64,000 bases of DNA from Gorsachius magnificus (lineage: Eukaryota; Chordata; Aves; Pelecaniformes; Ardeidae): contig CM067082.1 of assembly GCA_034008185.1 (NCBI GenBank), positions 98,203,311 to 98,267,310 on the forward strand, in the 5' to 3' direction. Under the pieces are notes generated by a model. That model was given only the letters and a program-made list of their open reading frames with translations. It did no database searches and had not been told where the DNA came from. A program made the position numbers and the translations under genes. Of the stretch, positions 26,401 through 38,300 are shown piece after piece (within the stretch, counting starts at the first letter, position 1; every line of letters starts with the position of its first letter).

Positions 26401-28389
26401 CTGAAGCCTCTTATTGATAGTTTAATATATACTTGAAAACACAGTGAGAACTGAACTCGTGATTATTCAGCATGAAAAGATCAACACTTGGAAAGTTTTC
26501 ATATATAGCACTACAGTTTTTCACATCTTTAAACATCAACAACAATATAATTATGACCTTAAATTGAAAGACATTATATTTTTTGCAGAGGAGAGCTATT
26601 TCTTCTCATTCCCCTGTGGAGGTCAGGGTAACACCCAGTTTTCTGATAAATAAATAATCCATTTTGTTTGCATTTTTCCAAAGCTGTTGGCACCAGCTGG
26701 CATAGTTGCATCAGCTTGACTGGAAAGCTTACATACATTCGTAATCTTCAGTTACTGGAATTAACATTGCTGGAAGTAGCTTGCCTTACTTTCAGCCTGC
26801 TAATTGATGTTGCTTGCCCACAGCTTTATTTCTCTTAGATTACAGTTTTCTGAAAATCGTATTTATTTATTTACAGTTATTGAAAGTGAATTAGTTTTGT
26901 CTCAAAAATCAGGCTGATATCTAAATCCTACTCTTAATCTAAAGAACCAAGTTATAATAGTAAGATTCTTCTTCAAGTTTCACAGATCTCATCTGTTTTA
27001 TTCTCTCTTGAGAACAGTTGGCCAAGGAACCATTTTCACATTTTGAAACTTCAAGATTATTATTAAAAGAAAAAAATGCATTCTATACTGAGGCAATTTT
27101 TAAAACAGGGAAAAGAGAAAAATGTAGGCAAGCCAGCCAACCTAAGGATCCCTCTCTCTGGTTTTGAGTAATTTCCATTCTGGAGCTGAGAATCTTTTCC
27201 TGACAAATATTTAATTAAAATCTGGAAGTTGCTTCTAATGTGTTTCACTTCCAGCTAAGAATAGGTTTAGTATGAAAGTTTCTCATCAAAAAATTCCTTA
27301 TCTAGTTCTTCATAGACATGTAACATAGAGGTCACTCACTGGATAAATTCTATCCTCAAATATGCACACGGATGTCATTGCACCTCTAATTTTCTGTCCT
27401 TCAGTAAAAACCTGTATTCCTTGGTCCTACCAGTTAAACTGAACCCAGTATTAACATCACTGGAAGCTGAAACTTCAACAGCTAAACGCTAATCAGAGGA
27501 AAATTTAGATCTTGAGCTAATTTTTTGCACCACTGCTATCCTTTCCTCTGCTTATTTTCAGAACTTCCAGCTATGCAGTGGACAACTCATTGTGGGATGT
27601 AAGTGTTCATTACACTACTTTATAATATCATTCCAGATTAGTCTTTTTACATCCAGATGACCTGTTTTTAATGCACAAAAGTCCATGAAACCTGTGAGCT
27701 GCAAGGAAGATAACCACCTGTAGATTATCTGACTTTTTTGCAACAGCAACTGCACTGGTTGAGAGTATCATGCTGGTGCCAAAAACCCAAGGAAGATCAT
27801 TTAAAATGACACAACGTGAACAGGTCTGATTCTTTTCATAGTCACAGCAGTGAGAGCTGAGAGTAATGCCAATGAAGCAGAGCTAGTTTATGTAAAACTA
27901 AAGAAGACTCAGCATCTTGATTTTCAGCTGAAGAAAAACAAATGAGAAAAGATGTTTTGACTATTTTTTTCCTAGACAGTTTACAATGGTATAAATCAGA
28001 TTAATGCCACGGTAGTAACAGATACAGACTGATTTACATCTGTGGAGGAGCTGTATCAAATCACTCTGTGTGTTAAACATTGTTAATTTTAAGAGTTTTG
28101 CAGCTGTTCTTTTGCTCAGAAAACTCAGACATCAGCTGTTTTCCAGCAGCTTTGGCTGCTGCCCTTTAGCATTTCCTGTGCCACTCAAGGCCAATTGCTC
28201 ACAGTTCAAGGGAAAAACATTCAGGGTCTAAAATTAGTGCATTTCCCTAAAGACAGCAGAACCCTTTGAAATAATTTTCCCATAATAAGATGTGTTGAAA
28301 AAATATGCCAATTTAATTTACTCTTCAACATTCATAACATATCATCCTGTATTTACTGCATGCATCTGTAGAGTTCTTCAGTGACTGTC
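17462..28389. other. Unassigned AT-rich non-coding DNA
   Basis: About 11 kb with no supported gene or dated repeat. Small features are a short (TC)n run near 18066, a G15 homopolymer at 21563-21577 and several A runs (for example 22530 and 25710). The open frames are all under 100 codons and lack domains. Confidence 0.55.
21563..21577. repeat. G15 homopolymer followed by G-rich segment
   Basis: Fifteen consecutive G, then TGCGGGCAGGCTGGCTGTGGGG. A G-rich island in AT-rich surroundings with quadruplex potential on the plus strand. The length is likely polymorphic and may be miscalled. Confidence 0.85.
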
Positions 28390-28452
28390 ACAGAATCATA
28401 GAATGTTTTGGGTTGGAAGGGACCCCTAGAGGTCGTTTAGTCCAACCTTCTG
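28390..28452 (-). mobile_element. CR1 3'-end fragment
   Basis: Only the reverse-oriented CR1 tail is present: ACAGAATCATAGAATG, then TTTGGGTTGGAAGGGACC and TTTAGTCCAACC. It is a heavily 5'-truncated insertion. Confidence 0.8.
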
Positions 28453-29224
28453 GTGTCTCAGCTCTTTCTATGCCTTGTACCCGGGCTGAGAGATGACCAC
28501 TGACTTCAGCTGTCTCCAAGTGTGACTCCTAATGTAAATTAACTGCAGTTGAGTTACTCTGATGAACCACAGCTCTATATCTAATCCAGGTTGTCTATCA
28601 CTGACAGCTATTTACTCAAAAATCATGTGAACTGTCTTTACCTCCAACACCTCCTTTTTAAGACACTACACAGGACTTAAAAACTTATAGGACCTGTGTT
28701 TGTAGGAAATTAGCAGGTTTTACAGGGCATCCCAGACACCATGTCTTTTTACATAACAAAGATTTTCTGTCCAGAATCCACAAAGCCAGATATTAGAAAA
28801 CTCCAAACCACAACCTATGAAGACTGCATTGACAAAAAAAAAATCTCCACTGATTTGCAGTTAAACAATATTATTGAAGCCAGTGGAACTGCAGATGTGT
28901 AAGTGAAGGCAGAACAAGAAGGTTAAGAAGATTAAGCATTTTTATTTCTGTGGAATTTCTTAAACTGTGGCTCTCTACATCTCATTTGATATACTTGCAT
29001 CACCTTTTTGCATACTACCCTTGCAGTATTTGGAAAGTGATAGGGTTGTTTTTCAGGCCATGTTTCCCATTTGGCAGTTTAGTGTGCAATGGCATTTCAA
29101 CTTCAGGATTCTGAACTCCTGCAATTTCGGCATTAACAACAATTATCTACGAGAATGAATTTAACTAATATACTCTTAACTTCTAAACCCATTTTGCCAC
29201 TTTAAAATATTAATCTGTAGGTCT

Positions 29225-29300
29225 GCTTTCTAGGGGCTAAGCAAACTTTATCTCCATTTTACAGCTCAGTACACTGAGGCTTAAAAATGCTAAAGACACA
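29225..29300 (+). mobile_element. Possible MIR-like SINE fragment
   Basis: TATCTCCATTTTACAGCTCA followed by CACTGAGGCTTAAAAATGCTAAAGAC resembles the 3' portion of MIR (ccattttacagatgaggaaactgaggc). It is short and diverged, so chance is possible. Confidence 0.4.
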
Positions 29301-30480
29301 CAAGGGAGAGACACATTTTATTGCAAGAGCTGACTTCCGACATCCATAGCGTGACAAGCACCACTTGCGATTCAGCAAATTTCCTCATACTTTGGCATAC
29401 CCTGGGCTGAAGAACAGCTCGCCTCTAGCATAGCAGCTGATCACATAATGCTCCCCAGCATCTCGCAGAAACCTGGATGTTCATGCCGCTATGTTGCATG
29501 TATAGGTATGGTGTATGCATAACTTGTTATGTAAATAGGCACCATTTAGTAGGTTTTTGTTATCCAACTACACCTGTTTTACGTACAAACATTTGCTTAT
29601 CTCTGAGGCTTGTTTTCATGGGATATGCATAATTTTAAACCCAGGGGTTCAGCTCCAAACCCCCTTTATTCAATATAAATCACCCCCAGTGATGCCAATG
29701 GACTCGAGGTTCACCACACACACCTTTCCAAGAGCTAACCCTATAGAATTACCCCTCTAATGCAGCCTTAAGTCTCTCCACACTCATACCACAGACAGCA
29801 GGCCAAGCTGACCCCATCTCAAAGAGATGGGCCCTGAAGCAGGAGGAAGGCCCCAGAATATCACCCCACAGGTGTTAAATACGAGTCCAGCATTAGAGGG
29901 GGTCTGAGGCAGGTATCAAAACCAATGGGGCTGTGAGGACAACCAAGGTTCACCGATACCCCACGCCCTTCTTGCACAGGTACCCCATTCATGGGCACTC
30001 CCTGCCTTCCAGACAGGATGTCATCCCTTCTCAGCATGTGAGTGGAGATTGCATGACCAGAAAGAGTAAAATATCACTTCTATGCTTTGAATGATCCCTT
30101 TATGTCGGAATTGAGATGTTTTAGTGAGGCTCTGTAGAAAACAATGTGTTGTTGCCTAGTGGTCCTGTTCTGTGAATATATCTAAGGCTTCAAAGTCCGC
30201 TTCAGTTTCTTGTCACTAATGCAAGGTTTTAAAAAAATGAGCAAAACTCCAACCTTAGCAAAGTTGCACTAAAGAATGTATGATGTGAATGTGAGGACCA
30301 TCCCTGGAAACTTAGCAATTCATAGAACATTCAAATCTGACTTGATTGAAGCTGTGGCATGAAGCTGAGGGCCTATTAAAAAACAAACAAACAAACACAC
30401 CCCCACCCTCAACTCCAGATATTTTTCTTAGTTCAAATTTGAGCCATTTGTATGAAAAAGCTCTAACATATGTAAATATG
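29301..30480. other. Unassigned, locally GC-richer non-coding DNA
   Basis: This part is visibly richer in G and C than its surroundings (notably 29380-29480 and 29640-30040) but has no recognised repeat or exon. On the minus strand TTTATATTGAATAAAGGG (near 29660-29685) could be an old LTR or polyadenylation signal. A CAAA-type simple repeat lies at 30379-30401. Confidence 0.4.
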
Positions 30481-30580
30481 CAAAAGCCCAGCTGGAATTT
30501 AACCTGGCCACTGTTGTAAGAAAAGTTTTTATAAATATGTTAACAGCAAAAAGAGAGCCAGGGAGAACCTCCATCCACTA

Positions 30581-31681
30581 GTGGATGCAAGGGGGAACAT
30601 TGCCACTAAAGACGAGGAAAAGGCTGAGATACTCAACACCTTCTTTGCCTTGGTCTTTAATGGCCCGACGAGTTATCCCCAGGGTACCCAGCCTCCTGAG
30701 CTGGAAGATGGGGACAGAGAGTGGAATAAACCCCCCATAACCAAAGAGGAAGCAGTCTTTGACCTGCTATGCCACCTGGACATCCACAAGTCTATGGGGC
30801 CAGATGGGATCCACCCAAGAGTGCTGAAGGAGCTGGCAGAAGAGCTTGCCAAGCCACTCTCGACCATTTATCAGCAGTCCTGGAGAACAGGGGAGGTCCC
30901 AGGTGAATGCAGGTTGGCAAATGTGATGCCTATCTTCAAGAAGGGCCGGAAGGAGGATCCAGGGAACTACAGACCAGTCAGCCTGACCTCGGTACCGGGG
31001 AAGATTATGGAGAGGTTCATCCTGAGTGTGCTCACCAGGCACATGGAGGACAATCAGGGGATCAGGCCCAGTCAGCATGGGTTCATGAAAGGCAGGTCTT
31101 GCCTAACCAACCTGATTTCCTTCTACGACCAGGTGACCCACCTGGTAGATGAGGGAAAGGCTGTGGATGTTATCTACCTGGACTTCAGCAAAGCCTTTGA
31201 CACAGTCTCCCATAGCATTCTCGTGGAGAAGCTGGCAGTTCATGGCCTAGGTGGATGTACTCTTTGCTGGGTTAAAAACTGGCTGGATGGCCAAGCCGAG
31301 AGAGTCGTGGTAAATGGAGCTAAATCCAGTTGGCGGCCGGTCACAAGCGGTGTCCCCCAGGGCTCAGTTCTAGGGCCGGTCTTGTTTAATATCTTTATCA
31401 ATGACCTGGATGAGGGGATTGAGTGTGCCCTCAGTAAATTTGCAGATGACACCAAACTGGGTGGGAGTGTTGACCTGCTTGAGGGGAGGAGGGCTCTGCA
31501 GAGGGACCTGGACAGGCTGGATCGATGGGCCAAGGCCAACTGTATGAGGTTCAACAAGGCCAAGTGCCGGGTCCTGCACTTTGGTCACAACAACCCCATG
31601 CAGCGCTACAGGCTTGGCGAAGAGTGGCTGGAAAGCTGCCTGGTGGAAAAAGACCTGGGGGTGCTGTTGACAGCTGGCTGA
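30581..31681 (+). pseudogene. CR1 ORF2 reverse transcriptase domain, C-terminus frameshifted
   Basis: A 366-codon open frame; the true upstream reading continues from about 30515, so the GTG at 30581 is not a genuine start. It encodes the LINE reverse transcriptase that primes cDNA at the nicked target. Visible blocks, counted from the GTG codon, are [17 protein letters not shown] near 68-84, [19 protein letters not shown] near 128, YLDFSKAFD with the first catalytic-site Asp at 201, [10 protein letters not shown] at 257-266 and the FADD catalytic box at 287-290 (31439-31450). All core motifs are intact. The frame ends early at a TGA after LGVLLTAG because one G is missing near 31666; the copy at 60290-61232 has GTGCTGGTTGACAGCC at the same place. 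It is a retroelement relic, not a host gene. Confidence 0.9.
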
Positions 31682-32241
31682 ATATGAGCCAGCAGTGTGC
31701 CCAGGTGGCCAAGAAGGCCAATGGCATCCTGGCCTGTATCAGGAATAGTGTGGCCAGCCCGAGTAGGGAAGTGATCGTGCCCCTGTACTCGGTGCTGGTG
31801 AGGCCGCACCTCGAATCCTGTGTTCAGTTTTGGGCCCCTCACTACAAGAAAGATGTTGCATTGCTGGAAAAGGTCCAGAGGAGAGCAACCAAGCTGGTGA
31901 GGGGTCTGGAACACAAGTCATACGAGGAGCGGCTGAGGGAACTGGGGTTGTTTAGTCTGGAGAAGAGGAGGCTGAGGGGAGACCTGATCACCCTCTACAG
32001 CTGCCTGAAAGGAGGCTGTAGTGAGGTGGGGGTTGGCCTCTTCTCCCTGGTAACAGATGATAGGACGAGGGGGAATGGCTTGAAGCTGCGCCAGGGCAGG
32101 TTTAGGCTAGACATTAGGAAAAACTTCTTGACCGAGAGGGTTGTCAGGCTCTGGAATGGGCTGCCCAGGGAGGTGGTCGAGTCCTCATCCCTGGAGGTAT
32201 TTAAAAGATGGATAGATGAGGTGCTTAAGGACGTGGTTTAG
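31666..32241 (+). pseudogene. CR1 ORF2 C-terminal region, out of frame with the RT part
   Basis: Continuation of ORF2 after the one-base deletion, in the next frame. The open frame formally begins at 31525, but its first 47 codons are out-of-frame reading of the RT part. The genuine homology begins at [13 protein letters not shown] and continues with [56 protein letters not shown] and [19 protein letters not shown], ending [10 protein letters not shown] and stop. This is the standard CR1 C-terminal domain of uncertain role. It is uninterrupted over about 190 codons, which implies a rather young copy. Confidence 0.9.
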
Positions 32242-32309
32242 TGGTGGGATGGCAGTGCTAGGTTAATGGTTGGACTCGATGATCTTAAAGGTCTTTTCCA
32301 ACCGAGATG

Positions 32310-32330
32310 ATTCTATGATTCTATTCTATG
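32310..32330 (+). repeat. CR1 3'-terminal octamer repeats
   Basis: ATTCTATG, ATTCT, ATTCTATG in tandem, the replication-end repeat used by CR1 elements instead of poly(A). It fixes the 3' edge of the insertion exactly. Confidence 0.95.
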
Positions 32331-35300
32331 AAATACCCATGCATAAGCAATTTGGATACCACTGCTCTATGTGCAAGGTAAGGGATTGTTTTTGTATACG
32401 TTCTTGATAAATTAGAGAGAATTATTCATCTGTCTTTGGCTAGTTTCCCAAACACTTCATGTGAAGTCCTAAGCCTTCCCAGTGAGTTAAAAGCAAATTG
32501 TACAGTTGATGAATACTATACGCTGCTGTAAGTTATACCGATTCATCTCTGAGCATTTTTTTCTTGGGAAGGGAAAGTCCCTGACTTGTTCAGTCCCTCT
32601 GAACACTATTTTTCTCATATGAAATGTTAACAATTTCTCAATAAATTCATCAAACCATTTCAGAGTTGCAGACTATGTCTTTGTTAGCTTGTTTTGCAAA
32701 ATAGCAGAATGTCTAATTTTGTCTGTTTTTTTTATTTTTATGACAAGCCTACCAGGAGCAGCACACCATAATGACCCCTGTTTCTTTTTTGATGGTGTTG
32801 AATAGTAGTATAGAGTACTCCATTATGGAGAGAACTGAAGTGTATATAAATATTACATTTCTGTTAATATAATTTTGCCGCCTGTCTAGTTTTGATGCAT
32901 GATTGTTAAGTAGCAAGCTGCCATTAGAAAAGTGAGGCTTTCAGATACAACCTGTAAAAATATTAGAGGATAAAAAAGTCCTGCTTAATGATGACCTCCA
33001 ATTTTGCTGGACTAAGAAATAATAGAATAACTATATTAACCTAAAACCCACGAAAATGGACCTTTCTCTATTTGGACATAATGTATGTATTTATGTACCT
33101 GCCAGAAATCAGATCTATTAACAGATCTTAAAAACAAACAAACAAACAATCAAACAAGTAGGAAAACACCTTCAACTCTGTAAAAATATATTGAAATTAA
33201 AATATTTTTGGAAAAACAAAATGGACAAGAGAAAGGCACATTGTTTATTAGTAGCAGGAAAAATGGAAGCAAAAAAGATCCTATTTATGGCATTATTTAG
33301 GTACAAATTCATAAATAAAAATAGATATGCTTTCTGTTGTTGTATGCGAATTTGCCATATTACTTAATTCCTTACAGAAGTAAAAACATTTTTCAAAGAT
33401 TTTTTTCCTTGTAGGCCACGAGCTGTTACTGTGTATATTTATTACTATTCCTGACATACACATTGAGAAGGGGAACTAGTTTATGACTACATTTAGGAAC
33501 GTAAATATTTGAAATACAGATATTTGATGAGTTGGGTGTGCAAGAATGCTTATATGCCTTCTCCTGGCTGAAGAACGTCTTTCGAAAATGTGTTTCATCT
33601 AGAAACTGTTAGAAAAATTGCATTTATATAAGGACTAGAAAAGTTATTAATAAAATATATTTTGTTACAGTTTAAATGAAAGGGAAAAATTGAGTTCTAC
33701 CCTTGAACAGTCATGCTGTAATCAGGACAAATAGCTCTAAACCCTGAGAAAACCAAGAAATAATAAGTACATGAGTGACTGATACCATAGTGATAGCCAG
33801 GAATAAATCCGAAGTTGCTATTCAGGAGCATTCTTCATTCATTATCCCCAAATTTATTGCCTAATTTAGGAACCTATGAAAATTAACCAAGATGTACAGC
33901 ACTCTTCAAGGCTGGTAAAAGAACTAAATGGAAACACAGGGTGAAAGTACAGCACATTATATTCCAAAGAGCCACAAAAAATCAGTTTACTTAACTCTTT
34001 TGTTCTCCTAGATCTTCTGATTCTAAACATCAGTTTCAATAAAGGATCCTGCTTCTGGAAACAAGTTTCTCATCTAGATACTCAGCCTCCATGAAAATTA
34101 TTTTTTTTTATTTCCAAGAACTGTAGAAAAGGTTGTTGCTAGATCCACACTGTACATTCAGGAACATTGAGATTATTGTACTGAATCTAATTTAAAATGC
34201 TCAATTATGTAGGTTTTTCTTCTTTAATCCAGTGTTGTGGAATCACTTCATTGCAGAAATTAACTTTCTAGCTCCCTTTCCAGCTGCATCAATATTAAGA
34301 ATGGTCTAAAGGTAGCATTTCTTGCTTCTAGAGAAGGGAGAAAACAGCATTATTTCACACTACTTTTAGTTAGAAAAAGCTGAACTGCATTTACCCATCC
34401 TTTCCAAAATATTCCTCTTTGGGAAAAGAACAAATTTAGTCTTTCCAATTTAGAATATTTAAGGACATATCGGAAGACCTTAACCACAGCATTTTAGTGG
34501 TAATAATCATGGTTGAGATTCTGAATATTTAGTATAAAAACATAAGAAATGTGCTCAGAAATCCTTCACTGAATTATTAAATCTGAAGAAAACAACTTGT
34601 GTGAACTTTTCATCAGCAATAACCAGGAAACTGGGACTCAGCAGATGAAGACATTGAGTTATGAATCATAAATTCAGTTGGGTATATGAACAAATTAAAT
34701 ATTGTATGTATATATTCAAATACTGCTTAATGCTTAAATATATATGTCACTCCAAAACAAGTAAATGTGATGTACAATCTTGTATTAAAGTTATGTATTA
34801 AATGTAAATCAGAGACAGGAATTTTCTTTTTTTCTTTTTTTTAAACATACGTTTAGGAAATCTAGATGAAATGTTCTGGTGAAATGTCATTTAATATATG
34901 AAAAAACCTACAAAAGCCCCAAACTGCATATTTTTGATTTAGATAATTCAGATGCTTATATTTTAAATACAGAGGTTGTATTAAACATGTATCTAGTTTT
35001 CTTTCCAAAGGCAAAACAAACACTGAGACATTAGATGTGTGTATTTCTACTGAAAAATGACATAATATAACAGCTACAAATAACAAACCCTTTCTTTTGA
35101 ACTATTTAGAAAACATGGAGAAAAAAAAAGTCAGATTAACTGTCTTTAGGTTAAGCTTTGGAAGGCTGAAGTAGAAACTTGGAAACTTAACAAAGAATAA
35201 GGAAGTTTCAACAAGCACAGTGCCTAGTGTTTCCAGTTTGGAAAATTCAGCAGCCTTTTGTTTTGCTCCTCCATGAAAAGAATCTACCAGAGATTGCAGA

Positions 35301-38300
35301 TACGACAAGTTAGTGCACCTCCCCACACTTAACCTGACTTGTGTTCCTCACAAGTCAGATGTAGTCCTATAACTGTGGATAACTGTCAAATGCATCGACA
35401 CAGTACCATTAGGGATTGGGATTTTCTAAATTCCTATGAATGATCAAATGTTTTAAGATATTCAAATAAAAATGTGAATTACGCCTCAAATATAATTAAT
35501 TAAAACAATCAACACATAAGATAATCAGATATAAAATTTAAGATTCAAATATCTTATTAAAATTAATTTTACAAGGACTGCCAACACTCAGGGACAGCAG
35601 CAATAACAGAATCCAGTAATCCTAATTTCAGTCTCCCAACCTAAGTATTAGAAGATACACTGTATTCCAAATAATCCACATAAAGTGCAAGAAGAGAGAT
35701 ACTGCAGATGACAGTACTGTTAGTGTGTTTTGTCCTACAGATTAGATCATGCTTTAAATGTCATCTAATGCTAACCCATTTTATTATTGTCAAGATAAAA
35801 GGAAAATTCTGTCTATACACAAACCCAGAGGTATAGTCATGCCTAGGATGCACATTATTTCTTGCAGCAAACATGCAATAAGCTAGCTCTCACTAATGCT
35901 GATTTAAGTGATTACTATTTCACTATGCAGGAGCTGTTCTCTCTTACACACAAAATACATCACATGTAGGAAAATACTACTAACAAACAAGACTTTACTT
36001 TTGAGGTTAAGTAACGATTAAAAAGGTACAAGTTTTATTTTCTGAACTGCCTATCTGTGCAGAAAGATAACATTGTTGGTGCTTAGGGAATATGTGTCCA
36101 TAGTGTAAGAATTTAAAATGATGATTTAGTTACTGAGCAACTACAATACTGTAATCCCCATTCTACTCCAAATACATGAATGGGGAGAAAATATAATCAG
36201 TATCTCTTGAGAAATACCCACAATGTATCTCCCCTGTTACAAGATTATGCAAATTCCTATTGCAAAACAAGAAACAACATTTCAAGAAACATCAAATTTA
36301 CACATAAATCAACAGATAGGCATTTATGATATTTTTCCACAGCACAAATGTAATAATTTGAAATTTTGTGGATGCTCTAGAGGAAGGTGTCTAATTTTTC
36401 ACAATTCTAAAAAGGAGCCCAAACATCTCACTTTTCTGCTGGCTCCTGTGCCTCCAGCACAAAATACGTAAGTATTGCCTTCCCCCTCTTGTAGTGTAGA
36501 ATGAAATAAAAGGAGCAAGTCCAAGGTGGATTGCCCTGACAAGGGAAATTCCCCATATGCAAATTCCTGTCTGAACCTACCCAAATTTCTTTAGGTTATG
36601 TGAAAAACTGTCCAATGCTAGAGAGTCTTTCCAGCCCTATATCCAGTGTAACTCCATTTTGGACTACTTCAGTACTGGAAAATATCTTAGGGGTGGGGGA
36701 ACTGTTTGTTTTTTAAAACCAAAGGACAATGTTGTAGAAGACAGCGTATAAACAAAACTATTGCTGAGCCAACTGCCTTTCATACTAAGGACTTCTTGTC
36801 CCTTTCTTTCAGTAAGATTAACCTAGTCCTACTGTAATTTTGACTAAGATTATAGAAAATCACAAATTTCAGACAAATTAATTCAGGTCTATTATAATTT
36901 CCAAACAATGGCATGACATAACAAAATTTGACTTTGAATTTCCTTTTGCTGAGGCAGGCAATACAGATCAACTTGATATTTCAGGACTAAAGTTCCAGGT
37001 CTGTGGGAAAGTCACCAGGAAAGTACCTCCTTTTTTTGGGATGATGGTCCCGTTCTCAGGAGGGAACAGGGGCTGTTACAGGAGGTCCCACAGCCATGTA
37101 TTCATTTGGAAAAGAACAAAAGGGCAACTATAGTGTTGCTGTGTTGCTGTAGCTGTGTAGATTTGTGCATACATAGTTATTTCCCTGTCTTTTTAATAAC
37201 ACATAATCTTCTGTGTTTTTCCTACAGTGAAATTTAAATAGGTAATTTAATAATTAAATAATAAATTAAAATAGAACCCTTTGAAAAAATCCCAAATGTA
37301 AGTAATAAGAAAAAAATTTAATAAACATAAAATAATTTTTTTCTTTACATAAATAAAAAATGCTAGTCAAAATAATATTGTTTTCTTTAACAAGATTAAA
37401 ATAATTTGCCAATGCACAACACACTTTGTCAGGAGCTTGCAAAATGCAAAAAGAAAAAATCCACTTGCTCTATCAAAAGATTTTGAAATTAATTAGCATA
37501 TTACAGAAATTAAAATAAGACATGTTGACATATTTGTTGAGAAAAATTATCTGACACTGAAACTGCTATCACTGGTAACAAGCTGCAACTGAATAATGAG
37601 TTGTAGCAGCCCACTGCCTTGTCCACTAGCTCCATCCTTTTCTCTCATGCAATGTAACACTTATTAAGCAAAGACTTCAGATGATTAATTGTGTAATCAT
37701 ATCATTAAAAACAGAAAAAAACCCCATACCCCCAAACAAACAAACAAAAAAATATATGTATGTTGAGAACAGTCTTCTATTTCTCATAGGTCTTCCCAAG
37801 GCTCACTGAAGGTTATAACTATTTTGGCACTTTTTGATCAGAGGAACTTGGATCAGCAGCTCATTAAGTTGCACCATTTACTCCAGTGCCCTTTTTTGAT
37901 CTCTCAGCTCACTGGTGTGGTACAAGTACAGCTTTTAGTAGAACAGTGATAGAGCAAGTATTGCTCACTTTGTTTGCCATGTTACCAAGAGAGATGGGAG
38001 CAAATTCCAAATATAGAATGAGGGAGAGGAGGCGGAAAGGAAAGATAATTTTTCAGAGACATATTTTTCTTTAATCTATTTACAAAAAAAAAGTAGTCAC
38101 ATTTGGTTTTGCATTTTGAAATCTCCCCCTTTAAATACTTGCCAAGCAACAAGTGATCATTTTATCCCAAGACAGCACATTTCTCCAAAGCCAGGCAGAC
38201 TTTGCAGGTTTACATCTTGTAAAATTACAGATATCTTCCAGCTGGAGGTCTTCCACACATACTAATCGATAAAAATGAAAGAGCTGAAACAGATTTTAAT

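Larger units (their letters stand above)
30481..32330 (+). mobile_element. Well-preserved 5'-truncated CR1 LINE with reverse transcriptase and intact 3' end
   Basis: The best element in the window. Homology begins at about 30481 in the ORF2 linker (KAQLEFNLA), runs through the whole reverse transcriptase and C-terminal region to the ORF2 stop at 32239-32241, then through a short 3' UTR to the CR1 terminus. The terminus reads TCCAACCGAGATGATTCT and ends in ATTCTATG ATTCT ATTCTATG at 32330. The absence of a poly(A) tail and the octamer end are diagnostic of CR1. Frame lesions are a small indel near 30510 and a missing base near 31666. ORF1 and the endonuclease are absent, so it cannot move by itself. 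The close resemblance to the copy at 60290-61232 suggests the same subfamily (CR1-J-like, from memory). Confidence 0.96.

Noticed and set aside
31240..31563. Minus-strand frame of 107 codons (and others at 30673-30867, 30767-31078, 31606-31914)
   Set aside because: Antisense shadows of the CR1 reverse transcriptase coding strand.
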